A stretch of 64,000 bases of DNA from Pseudodesulfovibrio sediminis (GCF_020886695.1 NZ_AP024485.1:3539001-3603000); one strand, 5' to 3'; shown: positions 23,929 to 32,981, counted from the first letter of the stretch. Notes: a model not told the origin generated them from the sequence alone. Numbers and translations are program-made.

Positions 23929-25034
23929 CAACCGACTTCCGTGGAGCCTTTGATCTGTGCGGCCAGGTCGACTGTGACCTTTTTGTCGGACAGGGCTTTC
24001 TCGACGGATGCGTGAATCAGGGCGGCCGCTTCGTGCCAGCCGAGGTGTTCGAGCATCATGGCGCCGGAAAGAATGAGCGAACCGGGGTTGGCCATGTCTT
24101 TGCCTGCGATGGTCGGCGCGGTGCCGTGGGTGGGTTCGAAGAAAGCGAGCGTGTCGCCCATGTTTACGCCCGGAGCAAGGCCGAGTCCGCCTACCTGTGC
24201 GGCCAGTGCGTCGGAGATGTAATCGCCGTTCAGGTTGGTGGTGGCGATGACAGAATATTGTTCCGGGTACATGAGCACGTTCTGGAACATGGCGTCAGCG
24301 ATGCGATCCTTGATGATGACACCATCGCCATCAGCGCCTTCACGAACAACCTTGCCAGCATATTCCTGATCGGCCAGCTCATAGCCCCATTTACGGAAGC
24401 CACCTTCGGTGGTCTTCATGATGTTGCCTTTGTGAACCAGGGTCACGGACGGCTTGTTCTCGGCAATGGCGAAGTCCAGAGCCTTCTTGACGAGACGCTT
24501 GGATCCGGCGGGAGTGATGGGCTTGATGCCTACGCCGGCGGTGCTGTCCACGTTGGCGCCCAGTTCGTCCACGAGGAACTCAATTAATTTCTTGGCTTCC
24601 GGGCTGCCGGACTGGTATTCAATACCTGCGTAGACATCTTCGGTGTTTTCGCGGAACACGGTCATGTCGACCAGTTCGGGCCGCTTGACCGGGGATTCGA
24701 TGCCCTTGAAATACTTGATGGGGCGGATACAGGCATAGAGGTCAAAGACCTGACGCAGAGTGACGTTGAGGCTGCGGAAGCCTTCGCCGACAGGGGTATT
24801 GAGCGGGCCTTTCATGGCCAGATCGGCCTTGGACAGGGCGTCCATGGTTGCCTTGGGCAGATGCTCGCCGGTCTCGGCATACCCTTTTTCACCGGCCAGC
24901 AGTTCCTGCCAGTCCAGCTTGTTGGTGTCGCCATACGCTTTTTCAATGGCTGCGTTGAGTACAGGGCGGCCGGCCTTCCAGACTTCGGGGCCGACGCCGT
25001 CGCCTTCGATGTAATATACGGTTTTAGTTGCCAA
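23892..25034 (-). CDS. icd: NADP-type isocitrate dehydrogenase
   Basis: The 380-residue enzyme converts isocitrate to 2-oxoglutarate and CO2. Signatures are the N-terminal YIEGDGVGPEVW, FRSLNVTLRQVFDLYACIRP with the isocitrate-binding Ser, NLNGDYISDALAAQVGG with the metal-binding Asp region, and FEPTHGTAPTIAGKD. The start was set to TTG at 25034, because GAGGAGG lies six bases upstream and the protein then begins MATKTVYYIEGDG; the upstream extension would place the ribosome-binding site inside the gene. In sulfate reducers it supplies 2-oxoglutarate for glutamate synthesis. Confidence 0.95.
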   Translation of the reverse strand: MATKTVYYIEGDGVGPEVWKAGRPVLNAAIEKAYGDTNKLDWQELLAGEKGYAETGEHLPKATMDALSKADLAMKGPLNTPVGEGFRSLNVTLRQVFDLYACIRPIKYFKGIESPVKRPELVDMTVFRENTEDVYAGIEYQSGSPEAKKLIEFLVDELGANVDSTAGVGIKPITPAGSKRLVKKALDFAIAENKPSVTLVHKGNIMKTTEGGFRKWGYELADQEYAGKVVREGADGDGVIIKDRIADAMFQNVLMYPEQYSVIATTNLNGDYISDALAAQVGGLGLAPGVNMGDTLAFFEPTHGTAPTIAGKDMANPGSLILSGAMMLEHLGWHEAAALIHASVEKALSDKKVTVDLAAQIKGSTEVGCQEFGEILLANL

Positions 25035-25196
25035 TGGGTCCTCCTCAGGCAAGGTGTGTGATGCGGGGTTGTAATCAGAAGTAGCGGACTATGACGTTTA
25101 TTCGGCGTGATTGCAAGTCGGTTGCACTGCAGAAATGTTGGTGGGAAGCCATTTTTTTGGAATAATAGTAAAAGAATTTAGAGGATAGGCAGATCT

Positions 25197-25928
25197 GTGC
25201 AGGCGAATTTGGAGATGGTCAAAGCGGTTTTGGATGGGGGCAGGAGTGTGGTTGCGCTGACAGGAGCAGGTGTCTCTGCCGAGAGTGGCGTGCCGACCTT
25301 TCGTGGTAAGGACGGAATGTGGAAAAAGAACAGGCCGGAAGACCTGGCACGGCCTGATGCCTTTGCCGCTCACCCGGAATTGGTGTGGGAATTCTATAAT
25401 TGGCGACGGGAAAAAATGGGGCAGTGTGAGCCGAACCCAGCGCATGTGGCCCTGGCCAGAATGGAAAAGACGCTGCCGAATTTTCTTCTGATAACCCAGA
25501 ATGTGGACGGCCTGCATGCCAGGGCGGGCAGTCGGAAGCTCATGGAGATGCACGGGAGCTTGTGGCAGGTGAAATGTACGGTCTGTACGCACGCTCGTGA
25601 GGACTACAGTGCTTTGCCGGCGCTCCCGGAATGCCCGGTCTGCGGTCATCTGCTCCGTCCTGGGGTGGTTTGGTTCGGTGAACCCCTGGTGCCGGGGGTG
25701 CTCAAGGTAGCCATTGATCAGATCAGCAAGGCGGATGTGTTCCTGTCTATCGGCACGTCAAATCTGGTGCAGCCCGCGGCATCTTTTTATCAACTGGCCA
25801 AAGATCATGGTGCGGTGACGGTGGAGGTCAATCTCGAACCGACTCCCAATACCGGATTCATGGATTTTGCCCTGCATGGTCAGGCCGGCGACATCCTGCC
25901 GGAGTTGGTGACCGGGTTGTCCGATTAA
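25197..25928 (+). CDS. cobB: Sirtuin NAD-dependent protein deacylase
   Basis: The 243-residue protein has all sirtuin landmarks: ALTGAGVSAESGVPTFRG for NAD binding, TQNVDGLHARAG, the catalytic His in MEMHGSLW, two CxxC pairs for zinc (CTVC and CPVC) and GTSNLVQPAASF. The family removes acetyl or other acyl groups from lysines at the expense of NAD. The start is GTG at 25197. It stands alone between icd (opposite strand) and the trpB2 leader. Confidence 0.95.
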   Translation: MQANLEMVKAVLDGGRSVVALTGAGVSAESGVPTFRGKDGMWKKNRPEDLARPDAFAAHPELVWEFYNWRREKMGQCEPNPAHVALARMEKTLPNFLLITQNVDGLHARAGSRKLMEMHGSLWQVKCTVCTHAREDYSALPALPECPVCGHLLRPGVVWFGEPLVPGVLKVAIDQISKADVFLSIGTSNLVQPAASFYQLAKDHGAVTVEVNLEPTPNTGFMDFALHGQAGDILPELVTGLSD

Positions 25929-25953
25929 GGATGGCAGCGTAAGGATGGCAGCG
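25926..25953 (+). repeat. Tandem 14-base duplication at the sirtuin stop codon
   Basis: TAAGGATGGCAGCG occurs twice in direct succession; the first copy begins with the sirtuin stop codon. Confidence 0.8.
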
Positions 25954-26078
25954 AGGTCGAAGCGTGTATGAAAATTCAGGTTTTCTTGACTTCAAACGGG
26001 CAAACAACGTAACTGCTCTGTTCATGCAAACACCCATTTCATTTACTTACTTTTGTGGACGCGGGTGGCGTAACGTCA

Positions 26079-26283
26079 AGCGGCCTGATTCCTAGGCGCG
26101 TGCTGAAGTCATGCCCTCCTCCTGTAGGAGTGACGGGCTGGTACAGCATGCAGTTTGAGAGTCGGAAGAAGCCGCTGGAGTTTATGCTCCCAGTGGTTTT
26201 TTTATGCACGAAGAGTGATCGGAGCGGCGGCCGGGAAGCCGAATACTCCCTTTCAATTATGATCTTAAAACTGTTCGGAGGAA
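26079..26283 (+). ncRNA. Structured leader RNA of trpB2 with an internal terminator (putative attenuator)
   Basis: Upstream of trpB2 the transcript can form a long hairpin: GCGTGCTG (26098-26105) with CAGCATGC (26144-26151, one G-U pair), an internal loop, GCCC/GGGC (26113-26116, 26135-26138) and a small inner stem. A terminator hairpin with seven T follows at 26172-26203, 84 bases before the gene. AGCGGC at 26079-26084 and again at 26223-26228 can pair with GCCGCT (26171-26176), the 5' arm of that terminator, so mutually exclusive folds are possible. I see no T-box consensus, no cobalamin box and no Trp-rich leader peptide. The ligand, if any, is unknown. Confidence 0.5.
26172..26203 (+). 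terminator. Leader terminator (attenuator) before trpB2
   Basis: CCGCTGGAG pairs with CTCCCAGTGG across a TTTATG loop with one bulged base and is followed by seven T. It is placed before, not after, a gene, as expected for attenuation. Confidence 0.65.
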
Positions 26284-26287
26284 CACG

Positions 26288-27634
26288 ATGTTTGTCAAAA
26301 AAATCTTTCTACCCCAGGACCAGATGCCAACGCAGTGGTATAACCCCATGCCGGACCTGCCCACTCCGTTGGCTCCGCCCCTGAATCCTGGAACCCTGGA
26401 ACCGCTGACTCCAGCTGATCTCGCCCCTATTTTTCCCGACTCTCTGATCGCACAGGAAATGAGTCAGGATCGTTTCATCGATATCCCGGAGGAAGTGCTG
26501 GATGTTTACAAGATCTGGCGTCCGTCTCCGCTCGTTCGGGCCGACAAACTGGAAAAGGCCATCGGTGCCAAATGCAAAATCTACTACAAGGATGAGTCCG
26601 GCTCTCCGGCTGGGTCGCACAAGCCGAACACTTCGGTTCCCCAAGCATACTACAACAAACTCGAAGGCGTAGAGCGTCTGGCCACGGAGACTGGTGCCGG
26701 ACAGTGGGGCACGGCCCTGTCCTTTGCCTGTGCGCAGTTCGACATGGAATGCGTGGTCTACATGGTCAAGGTCAGCTACGAAATGAAGCCGTACCGCAAA
26801 ATGATCATCAACACCTACGGCGGCACCATTTTTCCGTCCCCGTCTGAAGAAACCCGCACAGGTCGCGAGATGCTGGAAAAAGACCCGGACTGCAAGGGAT
26901 CCCTTGGACTGGCCATCTCCGAAGCCGTTGAAGACGCAGCCACGCACGACAACACCAAGTACGCGCTTGGTTCCGTGCTCAATCACGTCCTCATTCATCA
27001 GACCATCACCGGTCTGGAGGTTCAGAAGCAGCTTGAAATGGTCGGGGAGACAGCCACGCACCTCGTGGGTTGTGTGGGCGGAGGATCGAACTTCGGCGGG
27101 CTGGTGCTGCCGTTCCTGCCGCAGAAGCTGGCTGGTGATCCGGTCAAATTCATACCGGTCGAGCCAAAGGCCTGCCCGACTCTGACTCGCGGCGAATATC
27201 GCTATGATTTCGGAGATATGGCTCGCTTGACCCCGTTGGTGAAGATGCACACGCTGGGACACGATTTCATGCCCGCGCCCATCCACGCCGGTGGCCTGCG
27301 CTATCACGGCGATGCTCCCATCGTCTGCAACATTGTTGAGGAAGGGCTGACTGAACCGGTGGCCTATTTCCAGACTGAATGCTTTGAAGCCGCCAAGCTC
27401 TTCATGCAGACCGAGGGATTCCTGCCTGCGCCTGAGACCTCTCATGCTATCAAGGGAGCGATTGAAGCGGCCAAAACAGCCGGTCCTGATGACGTGATCG
27501 TCTTCCTGTACTCCGGTCACGGCATGCTTGATCTGGCTTCGTACGACGCCTTCAATCAGGGGTTGCTCACCAACTTCGAACTGCCGCAGCGGGACATCGA
27601 GGAAGCGCTCAAGGCGTGTCCGAAAGTGGACTAG
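26288..27634 (+). CDS. TrpB2-type tryptophan synthase beta-like protein
   Basis: The 448-residue PLP enzyme is of the TrpB2 (TIGR01415) class, longer than TrpB1 and with the N-terminal block [12 protein letters not shown]. The Schiff-base Lys is in GSHKPNTS; the phosphate-binding glycine loop is [20 protein letters not shown] is near the end. It should condense indole or a precursor with serine to give tryptophan, or act on a related amino acid. GGAGG precedes the ATG. No trpA or other trp gene is near. It is transcribed behind a long structured leader and followed by a strong terminator. Confidence 0.92.
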   Translation: MFVKKIFLPQDQMPTQWYNPMPDLPTPLAPPLNPGTLEPLTPADLAPIFPDSLIAQEMSQDRFIDIPEEVLDVYKIWRPSPLVRADKLEKAIGAKCKIYYKDESGSPAGSHKPNTSVPQAYYNKLEGVERLATETGAGQWGTALSFACAQFDMECVVYMVKVSYEMKPYRKMIINTYGGTIFPSPSEETRTGREMLEKDPDCKGSLGLAISEAVEDAATHDNTKYALGSVLNHVLIHQTITGLEVQKQLEMVGETATHLVGCVGGGSNFGGLVLPFLPQKLAGDPVKFIPVEPKACPTLTRGEYRYDFGDMARLTPLVKMHTLGHDFMPAPIHAGGLRYHGDAPIVCNIVEEGLTEPVAYFQTECFEAAKLFMQTEGFLPAPETSHAIKGAIEAAKTAGPDDVIVFLYSGHGMLDLASYDAFNQGLLTNFELPQRDIEEALKACPKVD

Positions 27635-27658
27635 CTCAAAACTGCTTCAGTTAACCGG

Positions 27659-27693
27659 CCCCGGCATGTCTGCACATGTCGGGGTTTTCTTTT
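27659..27693 (+). terminator. Terminator after trpB2
   Basis: An 11-base-pair stem (CCCCGGCATGT with ACATGTCGGGG, one G-U pair) with a CTGC loop is followed by TTTTCTTTT. Confidence 0.85.
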
Positions 27694-27756
27694 GGCCTTG
27701 CCACAAGGAAAGGTGACTGCTACTTTTTCGATCGGACTGGATATAAGGAGAATGAC

Positions 27757-28221
27757 ATGAAAATACAGATGACATTGAAATGGTGTGTGTCGGCAGTGCT
27801 GCTGACTTCCATAGTTGTGCTGGCTGCCTGCGGTTCCCATTCCACGCAGCCCACGGACGAGGCCTCCATCCGAAGTGCCATTGTCGGCAAGGTCTGGCAT
27901 CTTGAGAAACTCTTTTTACGGGATGTGAGCAGCGACACCGATTTGACGCTGGAGTTCAAGAACGACAATACCGTTTCCGGCTTCGGTGGATGCAACGACT
28001 TCAACGGAACTTACACGCTGCAGGACGACAATTTGAAGTTCGGCCCTATGACATCCACCCGGAAATCATGTGGCGCAGGTATTGGCGAGCAGGAGTATAG
28101 CTATCTGACGTTCCTGAGTACCATCAAGAATGTGAGGCTGGAAGAAGACGAGTTGCATTTGCTCAATGACAAGTATTCTGGAGCCATGACCTTCACCACC
28201 GGTGATCAGGGCTTCTGGTAG
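27757..28221 (+). CDS. META-domain (HslJ-like) lipoprotein
   Basis: The 154-residue protein has a lipoprotein signal peptide ending in the lipobox LAAC (Cys near residue 25), then one META/HslJ domain: GKVWHLEKL, then NTVSGFGGCNDFNGTYTL, the hallmark G-C-N-x-F/Y-x-G-x-Y block, and KFGPMTSTRKSC. META proteins are envelope-associated and linked to stress or novobiocin resistance in E. coli; the mechanism is unknown. GGAG precedes the ATG at 27757. Followed by a second META lipoprotein gene after 17 bases. Confidence 0.85.
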   Translation: MKIQMTLKWCVSAVLLTSIVVLAACGSHSTQPTDEASIRSAIVGKVWHLEKLFLRDVSSDTDLTLEFKNDNTVSGFGGCNDFNGTYTLQDDNLKFGPMTSTRKSCGAGIGEQEYSYLTFLSTIKNVRLEEDELHLLNDKYSGAMTFTTGDQGFW

Positions 28222-28238
28222 GCGACAGGGAGGCAATC

Positions 28239-28673
28239 ATGTCCGCAGTTAAGCGTAAGGTGTGCCCGGCTCTGTTGGTAACAGTACTCCTCCTTGCCGG
28301 GTGTATGGGATCGGGAACAGCAACCACGGTTGATATCAAAACCCAGCTTGTTGACAGGGAGTGGGTAGCGGAGTCCATTTTGGGCGATCCGGTCGTGGAT
28401 ATGAGTCATACGTCCATATCCTTTACGGATAAAGGCGCTGTGCAGGGCTCGGGCGGATGCAACCGGTTCTCCGGTTCATATATTCTGAATGGCGATGTGC
28501 TGTCGTTCGGTCCCATGTCCGCGACCATGATGGCGTGTGTCCCGCCTCTTGGTGATCAGGAGATGCGGTTTTTCCGGGCTTTGGCTTCACCGCTCAAGGT
28601 GAAGATCGAGAACGGCCTGCTCTACCTGGTGGCCGATGATGGCCGGGAGCTGATTTTCGCGGTGCAGGACTAG
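28239..28673 (+). CDS. META-domain lipoprotein, second copy
   Basis: The 144-residue protein again has a lipobox (LLAGC, Cys near residue 22) and a META domain with GSGGCNRFSGSYIL and FGPMSATMMAC. It differs enough from the preceding gene to be an old duplication or an independent paralogue rather than a recent copy. The two form a short operon. Anchoring to a membrane with the domain in the periplasm is inferred from the lipobox. Confidence 0.85.
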   Translation: MSAVKRKVCPALLVTVLLLAGCMGSGTATTVDIKTQLVDREWVAESILGDPVVDMSHTSISFTDKGAVQGSGGCNRFSGSYILNGDVLSFGPMSATMMACVPPLGDQEMRFFRALASPLKVKIENGLLYLVADDGRELIFAVQD

Positions 28674-28683
28674 GAACGGAAAG

Positions 28684-28718
28684 GAAGGGGAGCGCTCGGT
28701 GTTTCCCTTCAATTTTTT
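28684..28718 (+). terminator. Terminator after the META lipoprotein pair
   Basis: GAAGGG and CCCTTC arms around a 15-base loop are followed by AATTTTTT. Confidence 0.5.
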
Positions 28719-28741
28719 CGTATCTGGTGTTTTGAAGGCGA

Positions 28742-29833
28742 TCAGAGGGCTTCTTTCAACCGCATGATGCGTGTGTAGGACTGTTCGATCCGGTCCTGCG
28801 AAATCTTTCCACTTCTCACCAATCCCATGATGATCGTGTGCGCCTTGGCCACGATGTTTTTGTCGTAGCTGATGTTGTTTCCGAACAGGAGCATGTCGGC
28901 CCCGGCTTCGATGGCCAGGCGGATGGCTTCCTTCTGGCCGTAGAACTCGGTGATCGCTCCCATATTCATGTCGTCAGTGATGACCACGCCGTTATAACCG
29001 AGATCGTTTCTGAGGATGCCGGTGATCACGTTTTTGGACAGGGTCGCCGGGTAATCCGGGTCGAGATTGCCGTTGAAGATGTGGGCGGTCATGATCATCT
29101 GGACTTTTCCCTGGTCGATAAGGGTGCGGTAGGGAATCAATTCCGCCTTGGTCCATGTTTTGGTGACGTCGGTCAATCCCTTGTGGCTGTCGGAGCCTGC
29201 GGAGCCGTGTCCCGGGAAATGTTTGAGGCAGGCGAGCACGTCGTTGCGCTTGAGCTCATCCATGTAGATTCCCGCGCACCGGGCCACTTGATCGGGATCG
29301 CTGGAGAAACTCCGGCCGAGCTTGCCGATGGCCGGACTGTTCGGGTCCACATTGACATCCACCACCGGAGCAAAGTCGAGATTGAACCCCACGCTGTTCA
29401 GGGTAGTGCCGATGGTGAAAGACGCAATCCTGACCTTGAATTCGCCGGAAGCGCAGATATTGTGCGCCGAAGGTGTCTCAAGAAATCCATAGGCTTTTTT
29501 GAGCCGTTGCACCTTGCCTCCCTCCTGATCCACGGCCACCAGAAGCGGTATGGACGCGAAAGAGCGCAGTTCGTTGATGAGTGTCTTTACCTGTTGCTTG
29601 CTTTGTATGTTCCGCTCGGCCTTGCCCCGGACAACATCGTAATCGAATAGGATGACGCCACCCAGATGATACTCCGTTATGTCCCGGCTGATTTGATCAT
29701 TGGCGTCCACATCAAAACCGCGGAATCCGGCCATGAGCATCTGGCCGACCATGACGTCGAGGTCCGCGGCCGGTGCAGTGGAGGGAAACAGGATGATGAC
29801 AGAGAGTAATGTGGCGATAAGGCAGCGTTTCAT
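28742..29833 (-). CDS. Exported glycoside hydrolase family 3 (NagZ-like beta-N-acetylhexosaminidase)
   Basis: The 363-residue protein has a signal peptide (about 1-22, ending APAA), then a GH3 domain. VAVDQEGGKVQRL, LACLKHFPGHGSAGSDSHKGL with the NagZ-type catalytic Asp/His pair, and VVITDDMNMGAI with the nucleophile Asp match the NagZ branch, which cleaves N-acetylglucosamine from peptidoglycan fragments. Unlike the cytosolic E. coli NagZ it appears to be exported, as in several other bacteria. The start at 29833 was chosen because the signal peptide begins there; AGCTCCC upstream gives GGGAGCT as ribosome-binding site. Confidence 0.9.
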   Translation of the reverse strand: MKRCLIATLLSVIILFPSTAPAADLDVMVGQMLMAGFRGFDVDANDQISRDITEYHLGGVILFDYDVVRGKAERNIQSKQQVKTLINELRSFASIPLLVAVDQEGGKVQRLKKAYGFLETPSAHNICASGEFKVRIASFTIGTTLNSVGFNLDFAPVVDVNVDPNSPAIGKLGRSFSSDPDQVARCAGIYMDELKRNDVLACLKHFPGHGSAGSDSHKGLTDVTKTWTKAELIPYRTLIDQGKVQMIMTAHIFNGNLDPDYPATLSKNVITGILRNDLGYNGVVITDDMNMGAITEFYGQKEAIRLAIEAGADMLLFGNNISYDKNIVAKAHTIIMGLVRSGKISQDRIEQSYTRIMRLKEAL

Positions 29834-29932
29834 GGGAGCTCCGAATTGTTTTTGAGACCATAGGGTTAAGCTGATTTTCGTGCAAGGATGAAATCGGTTT
29901 GACCTGATCGGTTTTTCTTCTACACTGTGCCC

Positions 29933-30943
29933 ATGGAAACAGAACGCTCCGGTTTTTTCAGTCGGGTCCTGCGCCATGCATGGATCAACCTCGTGCCATT
30001 GGTGCGGGGCAATGACACCACGTCTCTCTCCTGCAAGGAAGCCCAGTTGTGGGGGCTTATTCTTGCCTCCCGACATGTGCCGTATCGTCTGGAACGACTC
30101 CCGGATTCTGAAGGCGGCCGGTATATCGTCGAGGTGCAGGAGTGGTTCGGAGAGCGTGCTTTCTCTGAGATCAAGCTGTATTTCGAGGAGAATCAGCCGG
30201 ATTGGCGTGGGGCCAGATTAACGGACCTCCGCCCTGTGAGCGGTCTTGAGCCGACCGTCTTCGGTCTGGTCATGCTGATGCTCTTCTTTTGGGCGTATAC
30301 GCATACCTATCCCGGGTTGGGACTGTATCCCGAGCGATGGATCAACCTCGGCAGCGCCGCTGCCGGAGCCATTCTGACCGGCGAGCTCTGGCGTCTGGCC
30401 ACCGCCCTTACGTTGCACGCCAACGGGCCGCACGTGGCGGGCAACTGTGTTATCGGAGGGGTTTTCATCTGGCTGGTGGCGCGTCGCATCGGGTCGGGTA
30501 TGGCCTGGATGACAACCATTCTGGCTGGGGTGCTTGGTAATCTTTGTAATTCCATGGTCCTGGGCGTACATCACAACGCCATCGGGTTTTCCACGGCAAC
30601 GTTTGGCGCGGCAGGTGTACTGGCCTCCATAACGCCGTTTGTGGTGGGCGGAGGCGTGCACGGGCTTGGACAGGGTGATTTGGTGCAACGCTCCCTGCGG
30701 TTTGTGCGTACGGCCCTGGTGCCGTTTGCGGCCGGACTTGGATTGTTGGCCATGCTCGGAGCCGGAAAGGAGACCGACCTGAGTGCGCATCTTTTCGGAT
30801 TTGTCGCCGGTCTGGGGCTGGGGTCCCTTGTGGGATTGCAAACCACCAGAGCCGGTGTGCCCGGTCGCATTCTCGATGGATGCCTCTATGCAGCGGCGTT
30901 GAGCATACCCGTACTGGCCTGGATTTGGGCCTGGGTGGCATGA
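29933..30943 (+). CDS. Rhomboid-family membrane protein with N-terminal cytosolic domain
   Basis: The 336-residue protein has a soluble N-terminal region of about 100 residues, then a transmembrane segment and a six-helix rhomboid core. Candidate catalytic residues are Ser in GFSTATFGAAG and His in LSAHLFGFVAGLGLG, with an Asn in HVAGNCVIGG; the Ser motif is GFSTATFG rather than the standard G-x-S-G, so protease activity is likely but not certain. A GTG six bases earlier is an alternative start; neither has a strong ribosome-binding site. It precedes znuC with a 69-base gap. Confidence 0.8.
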   Translation: METERSGFFSRVLRHAWINLVPLVRGNDTTSLSCKEAQLWGLILASRHVPYRLERLPDSEGGRYIVEVQEWFGERAFSEIKLYFEENQPDWRGARLTDLRPVSGLEPTVFGLVMLMLFFWAYTHTYPGLGLYPERWINLGSAAAGAILTGELWRLATALTLHANGPHVAGNCVIGGVFIWLVARRIGSGMAWMTTILAGVLGNLCNSMVLGVHHNAIGFSTATFGAAGVLASITPFVVGGGVHGLGQGDLVQRSLRFVRTALVPFAAGLGLLAMLGAGKETDLSAHLFGFVAGLGLGSLVGLQTTRAGVPGRILDGCLYAAALSIPVLAWIWAWVA

Positions 30944-31012
30944 ACCCGTACGTTGTGCTAGGATTACTCCTCGGCACCTGCGTCTGTTCAGTATACTTAC
31001 GAGGTTGAATTT

Positions 31013-31852
31013 GTGAGCGAATTTATTGTTGAAATTGAAGAGGTGAATTACTCCGTCGGGCAGGTGCCCATCCTGGAGAATGTGAACCTGCACGTCGAGG
31101 CCGGGGACTATATGGCTGTGTTGGGTCCCAACGGCGGCGGGAAGTCCACGTTGCTCAAGCTCATACTCGGTCTGATACACCCTGACAGCGGAACCGTGAA
31201 GGTGCTTGGCGCACCGGCAGGGCAGGCCGGAGGCCGAATCGGGTACCTGCCTCAGCATACCCATGTGGCGAAATCCTTTCCCATCACTGTTGTGGAGGCT
31301 GTCTGCATGGGCTTGATCAAGCCTGGGTTCGGCGGCATTTCCGGCCTGTCTCCTTCAGCGGAAGAGCGGGACAGGGCTCTGGCTGCGCTTGAACAGGTCA
31401 ACATGGCCGATTTTGCCAGACGGAGCCTCTCCGGGCTTTCAGGAGGTCAGCGACAGCGCGTGTTTATCGCCCGTGCTCTTGTGGACGACCCGAAACTGCT
31501 CATGCTGGATGAACCTACGGCCAGCGTTGACTCGGCCAGTCGCAACGCGCTCTTTGAACTGCTGGTCGAACTCAATACGAAGATGACCGTGATCATGGTC
31601 AGTCATGATATTTCTTCCCTGGCATCCGGGGTCAAATCCGTGGTCTGTGTCAACCGGGGCCTTCACCATCATCACGCGCCGGAAGTTACAGACGACATGT
31701 ATCATCTCTCATATGGCACACCCGGACAAAAGGGGTGCCCTGTGGAGTTGGTCACTCATGGTCATGTGCCGCACAGAGTACTCGGTCCCCACGATCCCCA
31801 ATGCACCTGTGAACTCGGCTGTGCTCATACTCACGACGAGAAATCTTCATGA
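31013..31852 (+). CDS. znuC: Zinc/manganese ABC transporter ATP-binding protein
   Basis: The 279-residue ATPase has Walker A GPNGGGKST, Q-loop YLPQHT, signature LSGGQRQR, Walker B LLMLDEP and the H-loop in MVSHDISS. It is of the metal (ZnuC/MntB) class. After the ATPase core it has a long tail rich in His and Cys (HHHHAPEV, CTCELGCAH, HTHDE), which probably binds metal. The start is GTG at 31013. The stop overlaps the permease start (ATGA), so the two are coupled. It powers uptake of Zn2+ or Mn2+ from the periplasm. Confidence 0.92.
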   Translation: MSEFIVEIEEVNYSVGQVPILENVNLHVEAGDYMAVLGPNGGGKSTLLKLILGLIHPDSGTVKVLGAPAGQAGGRIGYLPQHTHVAKSFPITVVEAVCMGLIKPGFGGISGLSPSAEERDRALAALEQVNMADFARRSLSGLSGGQRQRVFIARALVDDPKLLMLDEPTASVDSASRNALFELLVELNTKMTVIMVSHDISSLASGVKSVVCVNRGLHHHHAPEVTDDMYHLSYGTPGQKGCPVELVTHGHVPHRVLGPHDPQCTCELGCAHTHDEKSS

Positions 31853-32652
31853 TGGATATCCTTTCTTTCGAATTCATGCAGAACGCCCTGGCCGCCGGCC
31901 TGCTGGCCAGTCTGATCTGCGGCATCATCGGTTCGTTGGTGGTGGTCAATCGTATTGTCTTCATTTCCGGCGGCATCGCCCATGCCTCATATGGCGGGGT
32001 AGGCCTTGCCTTCATGCTCGGGCTGCCGGTCCTGCCGGTGACCACGGTGTTCACGGTGTTTGCGGCGCTGATCATGGCCCTAGTGACCCTGCGCACGCGA
32101 GAACGAGTGGACACGGTCATCGGTGTGATCTGGGCGGCGGGCATGGCGCTCGGTATCATCCTGCTCGACCTTTCGCCGGGGTACAATGTTGACCTCATGA
32201 GCTATCTTTTCGGTTCCATCCTGGCTGTGCCGCGTTCGGATTTGTGGCTTATGGCCGGGTTGGCCTGTCTGGTGCTCATACTGGTGCTGGTGTTTTTCCG
32301 TGGCTTCATGATCATGAGTTTTGACGAGGAGTTTGCCCGGTCCCGTGGCGTCCCCGTGGATTTTCTGCACTGCCTGCTCATTGTCATGGTAGGGCTGTGC
32401 GTGGTCATGATCATTCGTGTGGTCGGCCTGATTCTGGTCATAGCCCTGTTGACTATCCCTCCGTTCATTGCCGAACGGTGGACAGATTCACTCAAGTGGA
32501 TGATGGTTGTGTCCACGCTGCTGAGCGCGTTGTTTACCGTGGTTGGACTTGGGCTCTCCTATGCGCTGGATATCACGTCCGGTGCATCCATCATCGCCGT
32601 GGCCGCCGTGGGATTTTTCGCGTCGTTGCTGTTGCCGAAAAAGAGCGCGTAG
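31849..32652 (+). CDS. znuB: Zinc/manganese ABC transporter permease
   Basis: The 267-residue permease has about eight transmembrane helices and the ABC-3 family pattern: GIIGSLVVVNRIVFISGGIAHASYGGVGLAFMLG at the start, then RGFMIMSFDEEFARSRGVPV, the cytoplasmic coupling loop, and VGLILVIALLTIPP. It pairs with ZnuC. A second ATG directly after the first is equally possible as start. No periplasmic metal-binding protein gene lies next to the pair. Confidence 0.92.
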   Translation: MMDILSFEFMQNALAAGLLASLICGIIGSLVVVNRIVFISGGIAHASYGGVGLAFMLGLPVLPVTTVFTVFAALIMALVTLRTRERVDTVIGVIWAAGMALGIILLDLSPGYNVDLMSYLFGSILAVPRSDLWLMAGLACLVLILVLVFFRGFMIMSFDEEFARSRGVPVDFLHCLLIVMVGLCVVMIIRVVGLILVIALLTIPPFIAERWTDSLKWMMVVSTLLSALFTVVGLGLSYALDITSGASIIAVAAVGFFASLLLPKKSA

Positions 32653-32753
32653 CATGTGTCCAAGAGGCTGATTTTTCCCATGGAATGGGTTTTGCATTTT
32701 GTGTTTACCCGGTGTACTCATTTTCCTGTTCAACGGATTAACAAGGTCAAGAT

Positions 32754-32966
32754 GTGACGAAGAATTTCAAGGATATGATTCGAGAGGAAGGGTACACCCG
32801 GTACCGTGGCGCAGTGGACGCTTCGGTATACGAGTACTTCAATTGCGACTGGTCGTGGAAGGCGCAATGGTACCTTAAGGGGGGCCATTATCAGTGCTGC
32901 GGCTGCAAGGAGAAGTGCGAAACCCGGGACCCGGAAGGGTTCCAGCTCTTCCTTGATCTAGGATAG
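32754..32966 (+). CDS. Small Cys-rich protein, unknown
   Basis: The 70-residue protein starts at GTG 32754. The second half has a cysteine cluster, CCGCKEKC, that could bind metal, and aromatic-rich segments before it (YEYFNCDWSWKAQWYLKGGHYQCC). No membrane segment. It lies 101 bases after znuB and 15 bases before an exported protein gene on the same strand. I do not know the family. Confidence 0.55.
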   Translation: MTKNFKDMIREEGYTRYRGAVDASVYEYFNCDWSWKAQWYLKGGHYQCCGCKEKCETRDPEGFQLFLDLG

Positions 32967-32981
32967 GCACAAGGACATCGC

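Noticed and set aside
26040-26287. T-box or cobalamin riboswitch
   Set aside because: The AGGGTGGNACCGCG T-box sequence and the cobalamin box are both absent on the plus strand; a CCACTG on the minus strand is on the wrong strand.
26055-26384. 109-codon frame across the trpB2 leader
   Set aside because: No ribosome-binding site, overlaps trpB2 in another frame and spans the terminator hairpin; the region is better explained as structured RNA.
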